Positions 33,486-44,407 of a stretch of 64,000 nucleotides of DNA are shown piece after piece. The notes beneath the pieces are model-generated. The model made no database searches. It was not told the origin of the DNA and saw only the letters and a program-made list of their open reading frames with translations. A program made the position numbers and the translations under genes. The first letter of the stretch is position 1; each line of letters opens with the position of its first letter. This DNA comes from Plotosus lineatus (taxonomy: Eukaryota > Chordata > Actinopteri > Siluriformes > Plotosidae), in NCBI GenBank assembly GCA_024760905.1, contig CM045733.1, positions 31,160,001 through 31,224,000 of the forward strand. The letters are read 5' to 3'.

Positions 33486-34290
33486 TCTTCTTTTCCTTTC
33501 AGCTTTTCCCTTCAGGGGTAACCACAGCGAATCATCTGCCTCCATCTCACCCTATCCTTTGCATCTTCTTCTCTTACACCAACGACCTTCATGTCCTCCT
33601 TCACCACATCCATGAATCGTCTCTTTGGTCTTCCTCGAGGCCTTCTGCCTGGTAGTTCCAGCCTCAGCATCCTATTACCAATATACTCACTATCCCTCCT
33701 CTGTGCATGTCCAAACCATCTCAATCTGGCCTCTCTGACTTTGTCTCCAAAACGTCTTACATGTGCTGTCCCTCTGATGTGCTCATTCCTAATCCTATCC
33801 ATCCTCGTTACTCCCAACGAGAACCTCAACATTTTCATCTCTGCTACCTCCAGCTCTGCCTCCTGTCTTTTCCCCAGGGCCACTGTCTCTAAACCATACA
33901 ACATCGTTGGCCTCCTCCTCTGCATCATGTCAGCCAGCTCTCTACCTTTTCCTGCCATAGTTCCAACATTCAAAGTCCCTACTTTCAGTCCTAGACTCAT
34001 GCCTTTCCTCTTCTCTCTCTGGCAACGGACACGCCTCCCGCCTCTCCTTCTTCGACGTCTTCAACCAAAAGTAGTCCAATTTCCGTCAGCACCCTGTTGG
34101 TTGACAGCACTGTTAACCCGGGCCTCGACCGATCCAGTATGTCATTCTTTCTTGTGATTCGCATAGTTTATTTGGCATTTGTTTTACGCCGGATGCCCTT
34201 CCTGACGCAACCCTCTGCATTTATCCGAGCTTGGGACCGGCGTGAGGGAGAGACACTGGTTTGTGCCCCCCCCTCACGGCTGCATTAATA
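33486..34290 (-). mobile_element. Expander-like RTE LINE, internally deleted (5' end joined to 3' third)
   Basis: Minus strand: 5' UTR from about 34290 (GTGAGGGGGGGGCACAAACC, CCGGTCCCAAGCTCGGATAA, GTTGCGTCAGGAAGGGCATC) and the ORF start MSLGLKVGTLNVGTMAGKGR (34000). The RT C-terminal part LYGLETVALGKRQEAELEV begins at about 33905. The 3' end is CGYP then a stop and a tail with CTT/GAA repeats at 33484. About 2 kb is missing between, at a join near 33908. Confidence 0.9.
33512..34000 (-). pseudogene. Open fusion ORF: endonuclease start joined in frame to RT C-terminal domain
   Basis: 162 codons, no stops. Residues 1-30 (MSLGLKVGTLNVGTMAGKGR..ADMMQRRR) are the start of the AP-endonuclease domain. 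From residue ~32 (TMLYGLETVALGKRQ) to the end it is the LINE C-terminal region with MKMLRFSLGVTRMDRIRNEH, LRWFGHAQRRD and GRPKRRFMDVVKEDMKVVGV. No catalytic endonuclease or RT residues remain, so any product would lack both activities. The open frame may simply reflect a young deletion. Confidence 0.75.
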
Positions 34291-34356
34291 AAGGGTATAT
34301 GGACTCATAAAAAGTAAAGCGGCTTAGAAAGTTAAATGAGGTTCACGCAGTCATTT

Positions 34357-34590
34357 GTCAAACTGCTTAATCCAACTAGGGTTGAGGGGGCTGGAGAGTG
34401 TCTCAGCCAGATGACACTTTGTGAAGGTGGGGTACACCTTGAACACCAGACCGTCATAGAGCCAACACGTACAATTATTCACACTCACAATTTGAGGCAA
34501 TTTGAAAGAGCCAATTAGCCTAGTTTGTATATGTTTGCACTGTGGGAAACTGGAATACCTTGAGGAAATCTACATAACCCAGGACAATAC
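34357..34590 (-). repeat. Degenerate fish SINE/LINE 3'-type repeat
   Basis: AAACTGCTTAATCCAACTAG, GGTGGGGTACACCTTGAAC, ACAATTATTCACACTCACAA and GTTTGCACTGTGGGAAACTG. This is the same general layout as 7000-7320. Confidence 0.65.
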
Positions 34591-35104
34591 CACTGTGACT
34601 GAAAACAAACAAACAAACCCCAGTGATTATTGGTGGCTCACACATTTACTTGACTTTCTTAGTCATTCACTAACAGACAAAATGTTTTTCTTTTAATCCA
34701 GATACTTGTAACATATCTTAACATATCTTCATCTCATGTAGCAGACTGAGACTGACACCTTCCATTTTCCTTCTTGGGAGTTGAAAATGGAATACACAGA
34801 GTGCAGTTAGTTATTTAGAGGTGGGTTTTGTTTGTTTGTTTGTTTGTTTTTGTTTTATTTTTTATGCTGTATGGCACACGAAGTTGGAAGGTATGTGGGT
34901 ACAGTCGGCCCTTTTCTTACGAAATTAATCCGTTCCAGCACCTTTTTCTGAACCTGGAGTTTTCGTAAGTAGAGGTGCATTTTACATGTAAAATGCACGA
35001 TTCGTTCCAAGGCTCCCAAGACAACCCTTTAAAAATGATAAAAGCATACCTTTTAAGGTACTTACTTCGTGTTGACCATGTCTTCTTAGCAGAGTTATAA
35101 TCTT

Positions 35105-35497
35105 ACAATGACCATGGCACTGGGAATCAACGTAGAAATGTGGGCGCACTAACACTGCTCCACAGTATGTACCACAAAGAAGCCCCTGCCCTACTAAATG
35201 CCCTACTCCCTCAGCCTAAACCAGCAGGACGTGTTATCAGACAGTCTAGTGCTCAGCACTCAGCAACACAAGAATGCCCCCGCTCATCAACAACAAGCCA
35301 CCTGAGGTCTTTTCTTCCAGCCACAGTAAGATTGTGGAATAGTCTACCTGAAGAAACTGTGACCACATATGACAGGAAAAAATTCAAATGTGAAGTCAAC
35401 ACCTTCCTCAGTGCTCAACGTCAGTGTCCCACCAAATGACTGGTGGCCCAGCTGCTAATGCTGAGGTTAGGACAATGCATTAAAAAAAAAAAAAAAA
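35105..35497 (+). mobile_element. Non-LTR retrotransposon 3' fragment with poly-A
   Basis: Encodes LLHSMYHKEAPALLNALLPQ and SSTTSHLRSFLPATVRLWNS then LPEET, the C-terminal tail typical of jockey/CR1-like RT proteins. It has a stop at 35440 and an A run at 35482-35500. It was inserted into the T1 element. Confidence 0.72.
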
Positions 35498-35520
35498 AAA
35501 AATCACTTTCACCGGGAATC

Positions 35521-35534
35521 ACGTGTGTGTGTGC

Positions 35535-35617
<83 letters not shown>
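35521..35617. repeat. (GT)n microsatellite
   Basis: About 45 GT units with GCGC at both edges. Confidence 0.97.
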
Positions 35618-35618
<1 letters not shown>

Positions 35619-35956
35619 TGACCATGTCTTCTTAGCAGAGTTATAATCTTACAAAGACAATGGCACCGGGAATCACTTTCACCGGGCATCACTAGCCAAT
35701 GGGAGGGAGCTGCATTATCCCTCCTAGCCAATGGGAGGCCAGCGGGGCGGAATGTTGGGAGACAGCCAATGAGAGAGAGCAACTCTCGCATTGTTTGAAT
35801 TTTTGAATGGCGCGTTTGAATTTTTGAATGGCGCGTTTGGCGCTTTTCGGAAGAAGAGGTTGTTTTGTGTACAGAAGACGAAAATTTAGGAAAATGTTTT
35901 TCGTCACCTGGATTTTTCGTATTCAGAGGCTTTTGTAAGCAGACGGCTGACTGTAG

Positions 35957-36685
35957 AACTGATAAAGTATAAATCACGTCAAGATTTTACACTCTTGTTT
36001 TTCTCAGTCATTTATTATCATTCATCATATCATTTCTTATTATGGATAGGCATAGAAATAAACATAGACTCAGAAAGAAAGGTAAAGTAGATTTTAAGTA
36101 GATTCTGGAAGAAATTATTGGAAAGCCTTGAACTGCTGAGGCAGCAGTAACTGTAAAGCTGGGTTCCAACCTGGTTTTCGACTGCTGTGTAACGTTGTGT
36201 CTGCGACACGGTTTTGCTTCATCCACGGCATGCCTTTATTCCACACCAGGAGTGTTTAGACACAGTATATTTCAGAAGCGGAATGGTTTCTTTGTTATGT
36301 TTCAGATGTCCCTCTTGTGAGGCGGCATGCACATGTGCTTCCGGGACTCTTCCAGTGGGAACAAAGGCATTTTTGTGTGGCTGTGATTAGCGTTGCTGTG
36401 CTACATTCTCGTATTGTACTGTGCAGATGTATTGTAATGGATCTGAGGGTGAGCACAAATTATGCTCAAGATGCAGACCTCTTGCATATGTAGCAGTCAG
36501 TGCTGGCAGCTTCAGGAAGAGTACGAGTGAAAGGTAGAGATAAAATGTGAAAATAGAATTTTAAAAAGCTGCAAGGGAACCCTGAGCAGTGAGCAATTAA
36601 AGACGAAAGAGAAAAGACACAATTGGAAGGGGAGAATGGGAGATAGAAAAAGACTATAGAGACCAAAAGGCAATCATATAGAAAC
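35957..36685. other. No gene seen
   Basis: Unique-looking sequence; short ORFs only. Confidence 0.5.
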
Positions 36686-36687
36686 AT

Positions 36688-36772
36688 TCATCCATTCATT
36701 CATTTTCTGAAAAGCTTAATCTTAATTAGGGTCACGGGGAGACTGGTGCCCACCTCAGCCATCTTCTGGGTA
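36688..36772 (-). mobile_element. tRNA-SINE family A, tail-A fragment
   Basis: CATCCATTCATTCATTTTCT, AGCTTAATCTTAATTAGGGT and CACGGGGAGACTGGTGCCCA. Confidence 0.78.
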
Positions 36773-37018
36773 AGGGATATAGAAACAGACAGAAATATTA
36801 CAGATAGGAAAAGCAGTAAACGAGAGTAAATGAAAGTGTAAAAGCAGTCACAAATGAGAAAAGGGTGTCTAAAAATTATAAGGAGCAAGAGAAGGAATAG
36901 AAAAGGAAATAAAAATAAGGGAGCGGGTGGAAGTTATGAGGTGGAGGGACAGATCTAATGTTCTGACCGTGCATTGATACAAAAGCGCTACTACTACAAG
37001 ATGGGCACCTTGTTTAAA

Positions 37019-37240
37019 ACAGTTGGCAGAGGTGGCTCAGTGGTTAAGGCTCTACATTAATGATCTGAAGGTCAAGGGTTTAAGTGCTAGTTCCACCAAG
37101 TTGCCACTGTTGGGCCTTTAAAGAAGGTCCTTAACCCTCAATTGCTCAGTTGTATATCAATGAAAAATGCAAGTAACTCTTGATAAGGGCGATTATGCTG
37201 ATACTAATCAATGTAAATGTGAATGTAAATAAGTTGGGCT
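37019..37240 (+). mobile_element. Third tRNA-derived SINE family
   Basis: Head GGCAGAGGTGGCTCAGTGGT with a degenerate B box (AGGGTTTAAGTGCTAG). Then AGGTCCTTAACCCTCAATTG, and a tail AAGTAACTCTTGATAAGGGC and TGTAAATGTGAATGTAAAT. This layout is common in teleost SINEs. Host-lineage inference only. Confidence 0.75.
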
Positions 37241-37979
37241 CCCTACTCCATTCAGTTGTATTAATGCCTGAGTTAGGACTGTTGGACCAATGGGCTGAAA
37301 CTGTTGGATTAATGGTCTGTCACGATATAGGGCTGTAACCATTCAGTGGGACAGATAACGTGAGAGAGTAGAAAGGCTAATGTTGACTTGATTTTGAGCA
37401 CTTTGATTGCTATACACGATCATTTCAAGGCACTTATATGAAAAATTCTTGAAGGTAGAATGATGTAATTATAATTTGAGGACACATTTGTGTAAACAAG
37501 TTTGAAGAATGAGACTTACGGAATACAGTATACCCTTGACTCTTCGCAGTTTTGCACCCATGGTTTGAGTATTCACTGACTGCCGAGCAACCGGCATGTG
37601 ATTCAAATTCAGCCAATGGCTGGCCTCCTTTCTCCTGATTGGTTGAGCTGATGTCTCGCCCCTTTTTTCTCATTCGCGCACAAGTTGTCAATGAGCCTCT
37701 TTTTTGTGTGTGTGTTTTAATTACCAGTTAAGCTCTATGATACCACTCAAATGCAATGCGTCTTCTCTGGCTAAGCCATAGAAAACGCTGGATGTCTCTT
37801 CTGAAGAAATAAGACTTTCTCCTGAGAAACCACGGTTTTCTCTGAACTGTTGTATTAAAATCTTTTCCAATTATTATTCCAGTACAGTACCTAAGTTCAT
37901 GTTTATGCGTGCGATTTTATGTTCTGTAGCATGTTTAACAAACGATATCAAAAGGATAAACTTTATTACAGTACTCTTC

Positions 37980-38840
37980 ATGTCTCATGAAGTTGGAGTG
38001 ACGTCTCTGAGATGGCGCTGCCCAGAGGGTGACATCGCGGAGTTCTCAGAGTCAAATTGTTTCTTTGTTCGTTTTAATTTGTTTTATTTGTTGTTTTGTT
38101 TGTTCATGTTTTGCACTATGCTCGTCTATGACCGGTCGACCCTACTACAGCTATAAGATCGGAGTATCTTCGGGCATGTATTATTAAGCAGAGCCAACAT
38201 GCGATTAGTGGAGCTAACATGCTATTAGCAGAGCTAACATGTTATGGTAGGCAGCTCAATGCGAGACTCATCCAAGCTAACAAAGAAGCCCAGGCAGGAA
38301 GGGGCCGAACGACAACTTCGGCGCTTGGGATTGCAGGGGCTGAAGGCCGCGTTGCCGGCTGGTATAATTGCCTTATCGGGTGTACTCTCATCGAGCCATA
38401 TTTCACAGAAACACAGTCCTGTAGATCTCTCTGCGCTGCAATCTGAGCATGAAGCTCGTCCATCTTGTTTCGGAGGGACTGAACATTTTCAAGCAGTATG
38501 GCCGGAAGTGCAAACCAAGCACCGGAGAATCTGAGAACTCCGCCTGGGCTTATTGTTGGCATTGAGCTCTCATAGCATAGCATAGCAGCTCACGATAGGA
38601 GTTGTTGCGTGCTTAGTTGCCCGAAGCTGAAGCTGCTCATAGCTGTAGTAGGGTCGACCGATCATAGACGAGCATAGTGCAAAACATGAACAAACAAATA
38701 AAACAAATTAAAACAAACAAAGAAACTATTTGACTCTGAACTCCGCGACTTTGCCGTCTAGGCAGCGCCATCTTGGAGACATCACTGCAAGACGCCATTC
38801 CAAGTTCAATGTAAAAGGACATGAAGCGTAATAAAGTTTA
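37980..38840. repeat. Inverted repeat (~180-bp arms) around a LINE 5' fragment
   Basis: The left arm (about 37985-38150) and right arm (about 38640-38800) are complementary: GATGGCGCTGCC, CGCGGAGTTC, AGAGTCAAATAGTTTCTTTG (one mismatch in the other arm), TTCATGTTTTGCACTATGCT and CGTCTATGACCGGTCGACCC. Between them lies a minus-strand LINE fragment. A short direct repeat AGCAGAGCTAACATG recurs three times at 38190-38243. Confidence 0.87.
38242..38583 (-). pseudogene. LINE (L2/CR1-like) 5' region with endonuclease start
   Basis: Minus-strand frame contains FALPAILLENVQSLRNKMDE and LHAQIAAQRDLQDC, the classic start of the AP endonuclease in L2/CR1-type fish LINEs. It fails at CVSVKYGSMRV, where CNI..FTETW is usual. 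It sits between the inverted arms, so the right arm would be its 5' UTR. Confidence 0.7.
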
Positions 38841-39460
38841 TCCTTTTGGTATCATTTGTTAAACATACTATAGATCATAAAATCTCACGCACAAACATTC
38901 TCAGAATTAACTGAGGTACTGTACTGGAATAATAATTGAAAAATACTTTAAAACGAGTGCTTTACAACAGTATATGCTGTATAATGTTTATATTTTATCA
39001 TCAATAAAAATAAGAGTACAAATTGAAAAGTTTTTCTTAATCATTACTGTATTTTACTACATTAATACTGTATTAATGAGTAAGACTGTCTATAGAATGT
39101 GTTTAGGAAGCATATTTTAGTGCATGTAATAGATACATAGTATTTTACTTCCGGCTGCTCATTCGCGCATGGGACGTGATTCATGGGGTTTGACTTCCGG
39201 ATACAGAACTCGCGGATTATCTCAATTCGTGGGAGGGCTCAGAACCAAACCTCCGCGAATGTCGAGGGCCTACTGTAGTAGTATCCTTATTACTTATCAA
39301 ACTGCATGTTACTATGCGTGTTATCATGAAGCAGTGCGTGAACACAGGCAATCCACTTGATAATAGTCGTGTGGCCTGGCACCTATGGATCACGTAAAAA
39401 GCTGCATGTTCTCCTAGTAAATAAATTGAGGCCAAGTATATAAATGTGACCTTTTCTTCT

Positions 39461-39585
39461 TTTATTAATTTTCTAAGTTACTTAAACCTAATTAGGGTCA
39501 CAGGGAGGCTGGTGCCCTTCTCAGCCATCTCTGAGATAGGGAGGAGTACACCCAGGAGTTTGCCAGGCCATCGCAGTGTCCTTTT
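39461..39585 (-). mobile_element. tRNA-SINE family A, tail-A fragment
   Basis: TTTTCTAAGTTACTTAAACC, AATTAGGGTCACAGGGAGGC, CTCAGCCATCTCTGAGATAG and TTTGCCAGGCCATCGCAGTG. Confidence 0.78.
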
Positions 39586-39589
39586 CTTC

Positions 39590-40680
39590 ACAATACAAAA
39601 GACAATCATGTAACTATGTTGCTAGCTAGCTGTTAAAATCATTGAGCTATGAGGTAAGCATGCTGTGCAGTTAGTGCCGTTTTTGATTCATCCTAAATAT
39701 AGACAAAAGTACAAGACTTCGGTGACAGTCATTTTACCAAGGACTAAAATCTTCATATCTAATAAGATGGGTGTTAAATGTAGTGTTTAAACTTGCTACA
39801 AGTAAAATAGTGTCTCTAAAACACAAGGAATATAATTTCACTTGTAAGTATTGTATGTACAGAATAACTGCATTCTTTATTATTTATTCTCTTTTCCAGG
39901 AAAAGGAAAAAAAAAAAAAAGAAAGTCCAAAAATATTTTTTGAATTTCACTTGCAGCATGGTATTTTACCAGCATGTATAACACTATGACTCAAAATAAA
40001 GTGCACAATCATGCAAAATTCCTCATTCCTGCACCTTGTTTACATGTATAAAGTCTAGTTGTCAAGTGAAACCAGTCTCTGGATAGAAGGTGGAAAATTC
40101 GGTATGTTCTGAATAAGCAGTAAGTTGATTAGCACTGGTCTCGTGTTATGCAAAACACAAAATATAAAATGTTAAATAAAAAAGTATTTAGTGGTTAAAA
40201 ACTTATTTTCAAGAACAAGACCTTTTTTCATGAAACACCACTTTATCAGCTTTTTGCAATGTTCTTAAAGACTTCAAAACAGGCAACAATTTTGTCTGGG
40301 ATGACAAGGGGAGAGGACTTTGATATCATTAAATAGATAGCGATGCAAACAACTTTGCTATGTCCAAAGCTCTGTCGTCCTGAGTTGTAAACCTCATTTC
40401 ATTTTCTTAAGATTTATGCTCTTGTCCTCTATGGTAATCTATACAGATTAATGCAGCATGAAAGCGGATAAATTCAAAAGAAGTTTACAGTTTAGGGCTG
40501 CGGTGCTTCTATAGTCTGTGGCAGTGTACAGCCTTTTAGTGTTAAATGATATCTATGAGGAGGAACATCAGTGTGTATCAGTTGTGCAGTAAGATCATGC
40601 CAATTAACCGATGGCACGATGCAATATGAAGAATTCTCTGATGGCTTTTCACCAATCAGATATGAGAAAATATCTTGAAT
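39590..40680. other. No gene seen
   Basis: AT-rich unique-looking sequence. An ORF at 39771-39989 has no motif and a Lys-run from an A tract. Confidence 0.5.
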
Positions 40681-40682
40681 GC

Positions 40683-40716
40683 ATACTACTACTAGTACTA
40701 CTACTACTACTAATCA

Positions 40717-40750
<34 letters not shown>
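40683..40750. repeat. (ACT)n and (GT)n microsatellites
   Basis: About nine ACT/TAC units (40683-40712), then about 15 GT units (40721-40750). Confidence 0.93.
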
Positions 40751-40752
<2 letters not shown>

Positions 40753-40949
40753 AACTTTGTTAGAACAAAAGTTTTCATGGTTGATACTTGACCTACATGT
40801 ACTAAATATTGTGCATGTCATATTTATTGTACACATAGTAGAAAACTTCTACACTTACTGTGAGCCCCATTATAACTGAGCTCGTGGTAGTTGTTATGCC
40901 TGTGTAACCATAACCTCAAATTTTTTTCCCAGGATTATTCCACTGTCTT

Positions 40950-41232
40950 ACCACTTCACGTGGGGGGGATTTGACCTCACTCATGATAGAATGTCTGAAG
41001 CGTGGAAGAGTGTAGAACACCTTAACAGACCTCAATAGAGCCTAACTGATCTTGATGTGCCATCACAGGGGATTTTGATGAACTGGCCAACACAATTCTT
41101 TCAAGTTTCATCTTCTGGATGAATCTGCCTTCTTTTTTCCCCCCATCATGCTCCAAGCATGGCTCATAAATTGTGGCACGCCATGCTTTTTAATTCTCGG
41201 ACATCGGGCCTCAGTGTAAACCCAAGGTAAAG
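40950..41232. mobile_element. MITE-like repeat related to 50937-51323
   Basis: Shares with that element TCAATAGAGCCTAACTGATC, TGCCATCACAGGGGATTTTG, CAAGTTTCATCTTCTGGATG, CATCATGCTCCAAGCATGG and the right end CCTCAGTGTAAACCCAAGG. The left end is eroded. Confidence 0.62.
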
Positions 41233-41239
41233 GAGAGAG

Positions 41240-42030
41240 CGTGCCATTTGTTCAAACACCTTAAACTTTGAGTATTTGTTATGTGCTCTCCAGGCGGTTT
41301 GAAGGAAACCATTTTCTTATTGCAATTAATTTACTGTGTATCAAAAGCATAGCACCTCTGTATTCTATCATCTGATGTTTTATTAGGTAGATCTAATCTA
41401 AGGTGCATCACGATAGACAGAGCTAGAGTTTGTCACATATGACTTCTGGCATTGCTAGAGACAAAACACACAGAAGAGTAAAGATAACCTTTAATGTGAA
41501 AGCTTCAGGTTCAGGGCAGTCATTATTCTTATCACATGATTTTTGCTTTTTAGTAAGCTACGGTCAGAGCACAAGATCAGCCCTGATATGGTGCCACTGA
41601 AGCATACGGGTTGAAGGCCTACATACTGAAAGTGGAAATTTGTTCATGTTACTGGCTGAACTTGAGATGAGCTGATAGGGAGCCCCAAAAGTGATTTAAT
41701 TAAAATGAAATAGTATTAAATGTTCTCATTCAAGAGAGAAGTGTTTTTTTTTAATAATTTGATTGTTTAAGTTATTGCTCCATTTCCTTTATTTCTTTAA
41801 CTCCAACTTGTGTGAGCACAAGCCACGTTGAATTCTGTTAGAATTGACTGTGCATTGATTTTGCCTGTTAAGTGGAGAATCCTTTGTATTTTTCTTCTTT
41901 GTTTCTTCTGATGCTGGAATGTGTTTTGACCCTTTCCTGCTCCCCAATCTGCTTCATTTGTGTGGACACATAGTTTTCTAATGTTTCTAGTGATCATAGA
42001 TGTAATCCAAACTTGTGCATTAAAGAAAGG
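41240..42030. other. No gene seen
   Basis: AT-rich unique-looking sequence. A short minus ORF (41797-41997) has no motif. Confidence 0.5.
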
Positions 42031-42046
42031 CTTTGTTCACTGTACT

Positions 42047-42365
42047 TTGTGGGGCCGGTGGCATAGTGGTTAGGGTGCTGTGCTCATGATCAGAAGGTTG
42101 TGAGTTCGAATCCCACTGAGGCCCTCACTGTGCTAAGACCCCTGGGCAAGGTCTCAACCACAAGTGTGCCTCTGTTCACCCAGCAGTATAAATGGGTACC
42201 AGTAAAAATATACTGGGAAGGTAACCTGCGATGGACTAGTGTCCCATCCAGGGGGAGTTGAACTCCTGGTCGCTTCACGCTACGGAAACCAGGGATAAGT
42301 ACTGGCCTGATGAGCCACGAGGCTAAGCCACTAGGCTCGGGTGTAAAAACCTAACAGACTTCCCT
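42047..42365 (+). mobile_element. tRNA-SINE family B, 16-bp target duplication
   Basis: Flanked by CTTTGTTCACTGTACT at 42031-42046 and 42366-42381. The head GGGGCCGGTGGCATAGTGGT and box B GAGTTCGAATCCC are tRNA-like. The body has GCAAGGTCTCAACCACAAGT, CCCAGCAGTATAAATGGGTA and CCTGCGATGGACTAGTGTCC. It is related to V-SINE/HE-type fish SINEs by layout. A second copy lies at 55934. Confidence 0.9.
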
Positions 42366-42759
42366 CTTTGTTCACTGTACTGCTCTGAGGTTAAATTAAT
42401 AATTTTGAGTGATAATTTTAAAAGCATCTACAATGTTTTATACATGCACCTACCATATTGGAGTATGCATGAGTGTGATTGCACTAAAACAAACTATCAG
42501 TACAGAGGCTACTATGTGCAGATTACATGTTGAAATAAAGTAGCAAATTAGGCTGGCCATTACATTCTCAGGAAAAATACTGGGGATGAGTTTTTATTCA
42601 ATCATGCATCAATTTTTAATATATTTACTCAAAGCAAAAAAGGTGAAATTCCACACATTCCGATATTTTCTCCTTTACGGAGGACTGTAACTATCAGTAC
42701 TGCACATACTGAGCTCCAGAAGCAGATTTAAGTTAGAGAGTTCACTTAATTACTGGCTG

Positions 42760-42832
42760 TTCCAAATTGACTCTAGGTGAGAGTGTGGACAGTTATGTGT
42801 GTGTTGGCATGGGATGGTTTGTCCTGTACACT
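42760..42832 (+). repeat. Degenerate fish repeat fragment
   Basis: CCAAATTGACTCTAGGTGAG, AGTGTGGACAGTTATGTGTG and GGGATGGTTTGTCCTGTAC, plus orientation of the 7000-7320 type repeat. Confidence 0.5.
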
Positions 42833-42863
42833 TACTATACTTGTATATGTATATATATATATA

Positions 42864-44406
42864 CCAGTCCGTCTCAAAAAAGTAACATATTATGATAAAG
42901 TTCATTATTTTCTGTAATGTACTGATAAAAATTAAACTTTCATATATTTTAGATTCATTGCACACCAACTGAAATATTTCAGGTCTTTTATTGTTTTAAT
43001 ACTGATGATTATGGCATAAAGCTCATGAAAACCCAAAATTCCTATCTCAAAAAATTAGCATATCATGTTCAGGTAGTCTAAACGAGCTATTAACCTAATC
43101 ATCTGAATCAACCAATTAACTCTAAACACCTGCAAAAGATTCCTGAGGCTTTTAAAAACTCCCAGCCTGGTTCATTACTCAAAACCACAATCATGGGTAA
43201 GACTGCCGACCTGACTGCTGTCCAGAAGGCCATCATTGACACCCTCAAGCAAGAGGGTAAGACACAGAAAGAAATCTCTGAGTGAATAGGCTGTTCCCAG
43301 AGTGCTGTATCAAGACACCTCAGTGGGACGTCTGTGGGAAGGAAAAAGTGTGTCAGAAAACACTGCACAACCAGAAGAGGTGACCGGACCCTGAGGAAGA
43401 TTGTGGAGAAGGGCCGATTCCAGACCTTGGGGGACCCGTGGAAGCAGTGGACTGGGCTACAGGTGCCGCATTCCCCAGTTCAAGCCACTTTTGAACCAGA
43501 AACAGCGGCTTAAGCGCCTGACCTGGGCTACAGAGAAGCAGCACTGGACTGTTGCTCAGTGGTCCAAAGTATTTTTTCAGATGAAAGCAAATTTTGCATG
43601 TCATTCAGAAATCAAAGTGCCAGAGTCTGGAGGAAGACTGGGGAGAAGGACATGCCAAAATGCCTGAAGTCCAGTGTCAAGTACCCACAGTCAGTGATGG
43701 TCTGGGGTGCCATGTCAGCTGCTGGTGTTGGTCCACTGTGTTTTATCAAGGGCAGGGTCAATGCAGCTATCTTTCAGGAGCGTTTGGAGCACTGCATGCT
43801 TCCATCTGCTGAAAAGCTTTATGGAAATGAAGATTTCATTTTTCAGCACAACCTGGCACCTGCTCACAGTGCCAAAACCACTGCTAAATGGTTTACTGAC
43901 CATGGTATTACTGTGCTCAATTGTCCTGACCTGAAGCCCATAGAGAATCTGTGGGATATTGTGAAGAGAAAGTTGAGAGACAAGAGACCCAACACTGTGG
44001 ATGAGCTTAAGGCCGCTATCGAAGCATCCTGGGCCTCCATAACACCTCAGCAGTGCCACAGGCTGATTGCCTCCATGCCACGCCGCATTGAAGCAGTCAT
44101 TTTGGCAAAAGGATTCTCGACCAATTATTGAGTGCATAACTGAACATAATTATTTGAAGGTTGACTTTTTTTGTATTAAAAACACTTTTTTTATTGGTCG
44201 GATGAAATATGCTAATTTTTTGAGATAGGAATTTTGGGTTGTCGTGAGCTGTATGCCAAAATCATCAGTATTAAAACAATAAAAGACCTGAAATATTTCA
44301 GTTGGTGTACAATGAATCTAAAATATATGAAAGTTTAATTTTTATCAGTAGATTTCAGAAAAATAATGAACTTTATCACAATCTGCTAATTTTTTGAGAA
44401 GGACTA

Positions 44407-44407
<1 letters not shown>
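42864..44407 (+). mobile_element. Tc1-like DNA transposon with ~200-bp TIRs, inserted in an AT array
   Basis: Ends CCAGTCCGTCTCAAAAAAGT and the complement of CTAGTCCTTCTCAAAAAATT. They match to about 43069 and from about 44200, with AAATATTTCAGGTCTTTTAT in both. The flanking TA lies in TA repeats (left 42846-42863, right 44408-44455). Good TIR identity suggests a fairly young insertion. The inner CTCAAAAAATTAGCATAT repeats inside the TIR. Confidence 0.95.
43193..44131 (+). pseudogene. Tc1-like transposase, nearly full length but inactivated
   Basis: Start ATGGGTAAGACTGCC gives MGKTADLTAVQKAIIDTLKQ, a helix-turn-helix region. An in-frame TGA follows EIS E (near 43284). SQSAVSRHLSGTSVGRKK continues in frame, then a frame change lies near 43440. 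From 43559 to 44131 an open 190-codon stretch gives SDESKFCMSF (first Asp), FQHNLAPAHSAKTTAKWF (second catalytic Asp is Asn) and LNCPDLKPIENLWDIVKRKL (third Glu kept but three residues lost before it), ending STNY. Stop codon, frameshift and D-to-N change indicate a dead enzyme. Confidence 0.9.

Larger units (their letters stand above)
34902..35953 (-). mobile_element. Tigger/pogo-like MITE (T1), complete, antisense
   Basis: TA-flanked ends: CAGTCGGCCCTTTTCTTACG at the left and GTAAGCAGACGGCTGACTG at the right, then TA. Inside, ATGGCGCGTTTGAATTTTTG, GAGAGAGAGCAACTCTCGCA and CCAATGGGAGGCCAGCGGGG match T1 at 53722, reversed. A LINE fragment with poly-A and a GT array separates two copies of the segment GTTGACCATGTCTTCTTAGC (35077 and 35618). 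Confidence 0.87.
37526..39275 (-). mobile_element. Tigger/pogo-like MITE (T2), inverted relative to 29552, with nested palindrome
   Basis: TA-flanked ends: CAGTATACCCTTGACTCTTC at the left and GAATGTCGAGGGCCTACTG at the right (TA at 39276). Inner parts: CAAATTCAGCCAATGGCTGG, GAAGAAATAAGACTTTCTCC, CCTAAGTTCATGTTTATGC, TGTCTATAGAATGTGTTTAG and CTCATTCGCGCATGGGACG. A decayed transposase start may be the AAATG..CTTCTCTGGCTAAGCC region, unproved. A palindromic LINE piece occupies about 37925-38870. Confidence 0.82.
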
